Assembly (NCBI GenBank): GCA_027297025.1
Contig: JAPUIM010000380.1
Coordinates: forward strand, 1 to 6,437
Direction of reading: 5' to 3'
Origin: Bacteroidota bacterium
Lineage (GTDB): Bacteria; Bacteroidota; Bacteroidia; Cytophagales; Cyclobacteriaceae
Length of the DNA: 6,437 nt
Both the position numbers and the translations under genes were made by a program. Below, piece after piece: positions 6,255-6,437 of this stretch; within the stretch, counting starts at the first letter, position 1, and every line of letters begins with the position of its first letter. The notes beneath the pieces are model-generated. The model made no database searches. It had not been told where the DNA came from and was given only the letters and a program-made list of their open reading frames with translations.

Positions 6255-6312
6255 TACTTAGTTGTGCTTCATTATGACAGACCACTCGAAATTAACTATT
6301 AACATACAAGAA

Positions 6313-6437
6313 ATGAAAGCCTCTATACGCAGAACATATGGCTTGCCAAATCAGATTAGAATTGAAAATATCGAAAAACCTATTCCAAAAGACAATGAGA
6401 TTTTAATTAGAGTGTATGCTGCTACGGTCAATCGAAC
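6313..6437 (+). CDS. MDR-family alcohol dehydrogenase / quinone oxidoreductase, 5' fragment
   Basis: The first 41 codons of a gene run off the window edge. The peptide MKASIRRTYGLPNQIRIENI followed by EKPIPKDNEILIRVYAATVN-R matches the N-terminal GroES-like start of medium-chain dehydrogenase/reductases. This is the branch with NADPH:quinone oxidoreductase and NAD(P)-dependent alcohol dehydrogenase-like proteins, which typically open 'MKA-----YG-P-VL----V-KP-PK-NEVLI-V-AA-VN--D'. The ATG at 6313 gives the expected MKA start; no other in-frame start fits. It is 58 bases after the HxlR gene in the same direction. HxlR regulators are often adjacent to oxidoreductases they control, so removal of reactive quinones or carbonyls is a reasonable guess. 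Cofactor site and substrate residues lie beyond the window. Confidence 0.85.
   Translation, partial: MKASIRRTYGLPNQIRIENIEKPIPKDNEILIRVYAATVNR

Noticed and set aside
6260..6265. AGTTGT half-site between the HxlR and dehydrogenase genes
   Set aside because: It has no matching second arm and no -7 element beside it; a single six-base match is expected by chance.
1..6437. CRISPR array, tRNA, rRNA, insertion sequence or phage genes
   Set aside because: No regularly spaced repeats, tRNA-like cloverleaf, transposase or terminal inverted repeats were found in the non-coding stretches, all of which are under 200 bases.

Overview
The window looks like chromosomal DNA from a member of the Bacteroidota, probably a marine Cytophagia-type bacterium. 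The evidence is moderate-to-low GC, clear Bacteroidota-type promoter elements (TTG then TAnnTTTG) in place of sigma70 boxes, weak Shine-Dalgarno sequences, and protein families typical of that phylum. All supported genes lie on the + strand.

Layout. Bases 1-96 hold no gene that I can support. Bases 97-155 hold a promoter overlapped by two operator-like inverted repeats. They are followed by a DinB-like protein with degenerate metal ligands (170-652), a 799-residue MMPL/RND-type membrane transporter (679-3078), and a periplasmic LolA-like 'outer membrane lipoprotein-sorting' protein (3108-3893). Next is an odd ORF (3900-4796). It starts as an exported outer-membrane beta-barrel protein, the usual third partner of the MMPL and LolA-like pair, but after about 150 residues it switches in frame to a cytosolic-type SRPBCC/AHSA1 domain. 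A stand-alone SRPBCC paralogue (4854-5297), a YCII-related protein (5381-5725), a HxlR-family regulator (5826-6254) and the 5' end of an MDR/quinone-oxidoreductase-like dehydrogenase (6313 to the window edge) follow.

How it may work together. The most informative non-coding signal is an operator shared by both ends of the window. The HxlR gene has a perfect 8-bp-arm inverted repeat (TTTGCAAC TG GTTGCAAA) overlapping its -7 element and transcription start. The promoter of the first gene carries a related element in exactly the same position relative to its own -7 box, plus a second copy with the same CAACTGGTTG core. This suggests, by inference, that the HxlR protein represses itself and the DinB-transporter operon, so the locus would be one regulon. 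HxlR proteins often sense electrophiles or oxidants through an N-terminal Cys, which is present here as Cys8, and the downstream oxidoreductase fits that theme.

The main anomaly is the outer-membrane-barrel/SRPBCC chimera. It is most simply explained by a deletion that removed the rest of the barrel gene and fused the remainder to a neighbouring SRPBCC gene. A sequence or assembly artefact, or a genuine new fusion, cannot be excluded from the sequence alone.
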